A stretch of 7,672 bases of DNA. Origin: Neisseriaceae bacterium. GTDB taxonomy: Bacteria > Pseudomonadota > Gammaproteobacteria > Burkholderiales > Neisseriaceae. The position numbers were made by a program, and so were the translations under genes. How positions within the stretch are numbered: position 1 is the first letter of the stretch; every line of letters starts with the position of its first letter. The notes under the pieces are model-generated. The model ran no database searches, was not told the DNA's origin, and saw only the letters and a program-made list of their open reading frames with translations. Below, one piece after another: positions 6,424-7,672 of the stretch. The DNA lies in NCBI GenBank assembly GCA_030146285.1, contig JASLBZ010000022.1, positions 1 through 7,672 on the forward strand, given 5' to 3'.

Positions 6424-6437
6424 AAAGAGGCTGTATT

Positions 6438-7421
6438 TTAAGGTAAAAATACGCCTGGTGAAACCAAATCTTCATTAAACAAGTAAGAAACTGATTCTTC
6501 GTTGCTAATACGACGCACTGTTTCTGCCAATAGGCCGGCAATGCTCACTTGGCGAATGCGGCTACATGCTTTTGCTTCATCGCTCAAAGGAATCGTATCG
6601 GTAACAACAACTTGGTCAATATCTGAAGATTGAATGCGTTCAACAGCAGCACCAGAGAATACTGGGTGCGTTGCATAAGCCAATACACGGTTAGCACCAC
6701 GCGCTTTTAGCGCAGAGGCAGCTTTACACAATGTATTTGCAGTATCAATCATGTCATCAATGATTAAACATGTTTTGTCTTGGATATCACCGATAATGTT
6801 CATCACTTCAGCTTCATTGGCTTTAGGACGACGTTTATCGATAATAGCCAAATCAGTGTTTAGCATTTTTGCAACAGCACGAGCACGAACCACACCACCG
6901 ATATCAGGGCTCACTACGATTAAGTTCTCAATGCGTTGTTGTAAAATATCATTGGTCAAAATAGGTGTTGCATAAATGTTGTCGACCGGAATATCAAAGA
7001 AACCTTGAATTTGGTCGGCGTGTAAATCCACGGTTAAAACGCGATCAACACCTGCTGAGTACAACATATTTGCAACAAGTTTTGCTGAAATAGGCACACG
7101 AGCAGAACGAGGACGACGATCTTGACGGGCATAGCCAAAATAAGGAATGGCTGCGGTAATACGACCTGCTGAAGCACGTTTAAGCGCATCTGCCATGGTC
7201 AAAATTTCCATCAAATTATCATTGGTTGGAGCGCATGTTGGTTGCACGATAAACACATCGCGTCCACGTACATTTTCCAACAACTCAACTGCCACTTCAC
7301 CATCTGAGAAGCGAGCAACATTGGCACGTCCCAATGAAATATCAAGATGTTTTACTACGTTCTCTGCTAATTTTGGATTCGCATTGCCGGTGAACACCAT
7401 TAAACTGTCATATGTTGCCAT
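6438..7421 (-). CDS. prs: Ribose-phosphate pyrophosphokinase (PRPP synthetase)
   Basis: Class I PRPP synthetase: ribose-5-phosphate plus ATP gives PRPP and AMP, feeding purine, pyrimidine, His, Trp and NAD synthesis. Numbered from the chosen start: MVFTGNANP at 8-16, FSDGE at 38-42, YFGYARQDRR at 94-103 (ATP-binding), the metal-site segment VDLHADQIQGFF at 131-142, the flexible loop DKRRPK at 195-200, and the PRPP loop DDMIDTANT at 222-230. The C-terminus SYLFNED...FLP is typical of proteobacterial Prs. I chose the ATG at 7421 (327 aa, beginning MATYDSLMVF), which matches the family's usual N-terminus. An in-frame ATG at 7466 would add 15 residues (MIPHFQLK...) and has AGGGA about 8 bp upstream, so it cannot be excluded. 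It is followed by rplY on the same strand. Confidence 0.96.
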   Translation of the reverse strand: MATYDSLMVFTGNANPKLAENVVKHLDISLGRANVARFSDGEVAVELLENVRGRDVFIVQPTCAPTNDNLMEILTMADALKRASAGRITAAIPYFGYARQDRRPRSARVPISAKLVANMLYSAGVDRVLTVDLHADQIQGFFDIPVDNIYATPILTNDILQQRIENLIVVSPDIGGVVRARAVAKMLNTDLAIIDKRRPKANEAEVMNIIGDIQDKTCLIIDDMIDTANTLCKAASALKARGANRVLAYATHPVFSGAAVERIQSSDIDQVVVTDTIPLSDEAKACSRIRQVSIAGLLAETVRRISNEESVSYLFNEDLVSPGVFLP

Positions 7422-7589
7422 ATCTTCTTCGCCTGCATGATTTTTTAACTGGAAGTGTGGAATCATCTAATCATTCCCTACCCGAATTTGGTTATTGCAT
7501 GTAAATGCAACTGATAAGGGCGTAATGATACACCTTTTTTATTGAATAAACTAACTTTTCTAGCATTATCATTTTGAATTGACAATAAA
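7422..7589 (-). promoter_or_regulatory. prs leader and promoter region
   Basis: The 168 bases between the tRNA-side terminator and the prs ATG. On the - strand TTGTCA (7580-7585) stands 17 bp from TAGAAA (7557-7562), a mediocre sigma70 pair. A TATCAT at 7525-7530 is another possible -10 without a good -35. The region also holds the inverted repeat at 7495-7510 and the in-frame upstream ATG at 7466. The promoter assignment is tentative. Confidence 0.35.
7495..7510. repeat. Inverted repeat TTGCAT-N4-ATGCAA in the prs leader
   Basis: TTGCAT at 7495-7500 and ATGCAA at 7505-7510 form a perfect 6-bp dyad with a 4-base loop, extendable by a G-U pair in the transcript. It could be a small RNA hairpin or a protein site. 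The sequence does not match the PurR box I know. Confidence 0.35.
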
Positions 7590-7619
7590 AAAAGCGTGTA
7601 AGTAAACTTACACGCTTTT
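7590..7619 (-). terminator. Rho-independent terminator downstream of tRNA-Gln
   Basis: Inverted repeat AAAAGCGTGTAAGT (7590-7603) / ACTTACACGCTTTT (7606-7619). Read on the - strand the stem ends in a run of T residues, placing the terminator 5 bases after the tRNA 3' CCA. It separates the tRNA transcript from prs, so prs needs its own promoter. Confidence 0.88.
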
Positions 7620-7624
7620 AAATT

Positions 7625-7672
7625 TGGCTGGGGTGGTAGGGATCGAACCTACGAATGCTGGAATCAAAATCC
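7625..7672 (-). tRNA. tRNA-Gln (anticodon UUG), 3' part, truncated by window edge
   Basis: Reading the - strand: the anticodon loop TTTTGAT with anticodon TTG, the 3' anticodon strand TCCAG, a five-base variable loop, the T arm GTAGG-TTCGATC-CCTAC, the acceptor strand CACCCCA, discriminator G and an encoded CCA (7625-7627). The D arm and 5' acceptor strand lie beyond the window. tRNA-Gln directly before prs fits the order I recall in Neisseria. Confidence 0.93.

Noticed and set aside
1..7672. CRISPR array, insertion sequence, integrase, toxin-antitoxin pair or defence system
   Set aside because: No spaced direct repeats, transposase or integrase motifs, or defence domains are visible; every gap longer than 100 bases is accounted for by promoters, leaders or terminators. 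No tandem or flanking repeats mark the tRNA end as an attachment site within the window.

Overview
The window looks like core chromosome from a low-GC betaproteobacterium close to the Neisseriaceae. The RelA, Prs, L25 and ScpA proteins resemble what I remember of neisserial sequences, and the tRNA-Gln / prs / rplY order is also familiar from Neisseria. This assignment rests on recall, not on a search. GC is about 45-50 % in sampled lines of relA and prs, and about 30-38 % in the glycosyltransferase gene.

Layout from left to right: (1) the 3' part of relA (+), the ppGpp synthetase, whose N-terminus lies outside the window. (2) A perfect 13-bp hairpin that ends relA and, on the other strand, a UspA-type stress protein gene (-). 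(3) A 138-bp divergent promoter region. (4) A tightly packed + strand cluster: tcdA (tRNA t6A37 dehydratase), scpA (the kleisin of the SMC condensin), two consecutive single-domain hotdog thioesterases, and after 48 bp an AT-rich GT4 glycosyltransferase resembling WaaB/RfaB. The scpA/hotdog-1 genes overlap by 41 bp and hotdog-1/hotdog-2 by 4 bp. (5) A second bidirectional terminator. (6) On the - strand, prs (PRPP synthetase) followed by rplY (L25, long CTC form), separated by a short spacer that can fold. (7) The prs leader, a strong terminator, and the 3' half of tRNA-Gln(UUG).

The genes are mostly housekeeping. relA and uspA are stress-response neighbours; tcdA acts on tRNA; scpA acts in chromosome segregation; prs makes the PRPP used for purine, pyrimidine, His, Trp and NAD synthesis; rplY binds 5S rRNA. 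The glycosyltransferase is the most accessory-like gene and probably acts on the lipooligosaccharide core.

I found no undescribed defence, mobile or CRISPR-like system. The points most worth a second look are the hotdog pair, in which the second member has Gln at the usual catalytic Asp/Glu position; an Asp in place of Gly in the RelA nucleotide-binding motif; a possible Kingella-type DNA uptake sequence; and foldable leader segments around prs and rplY.
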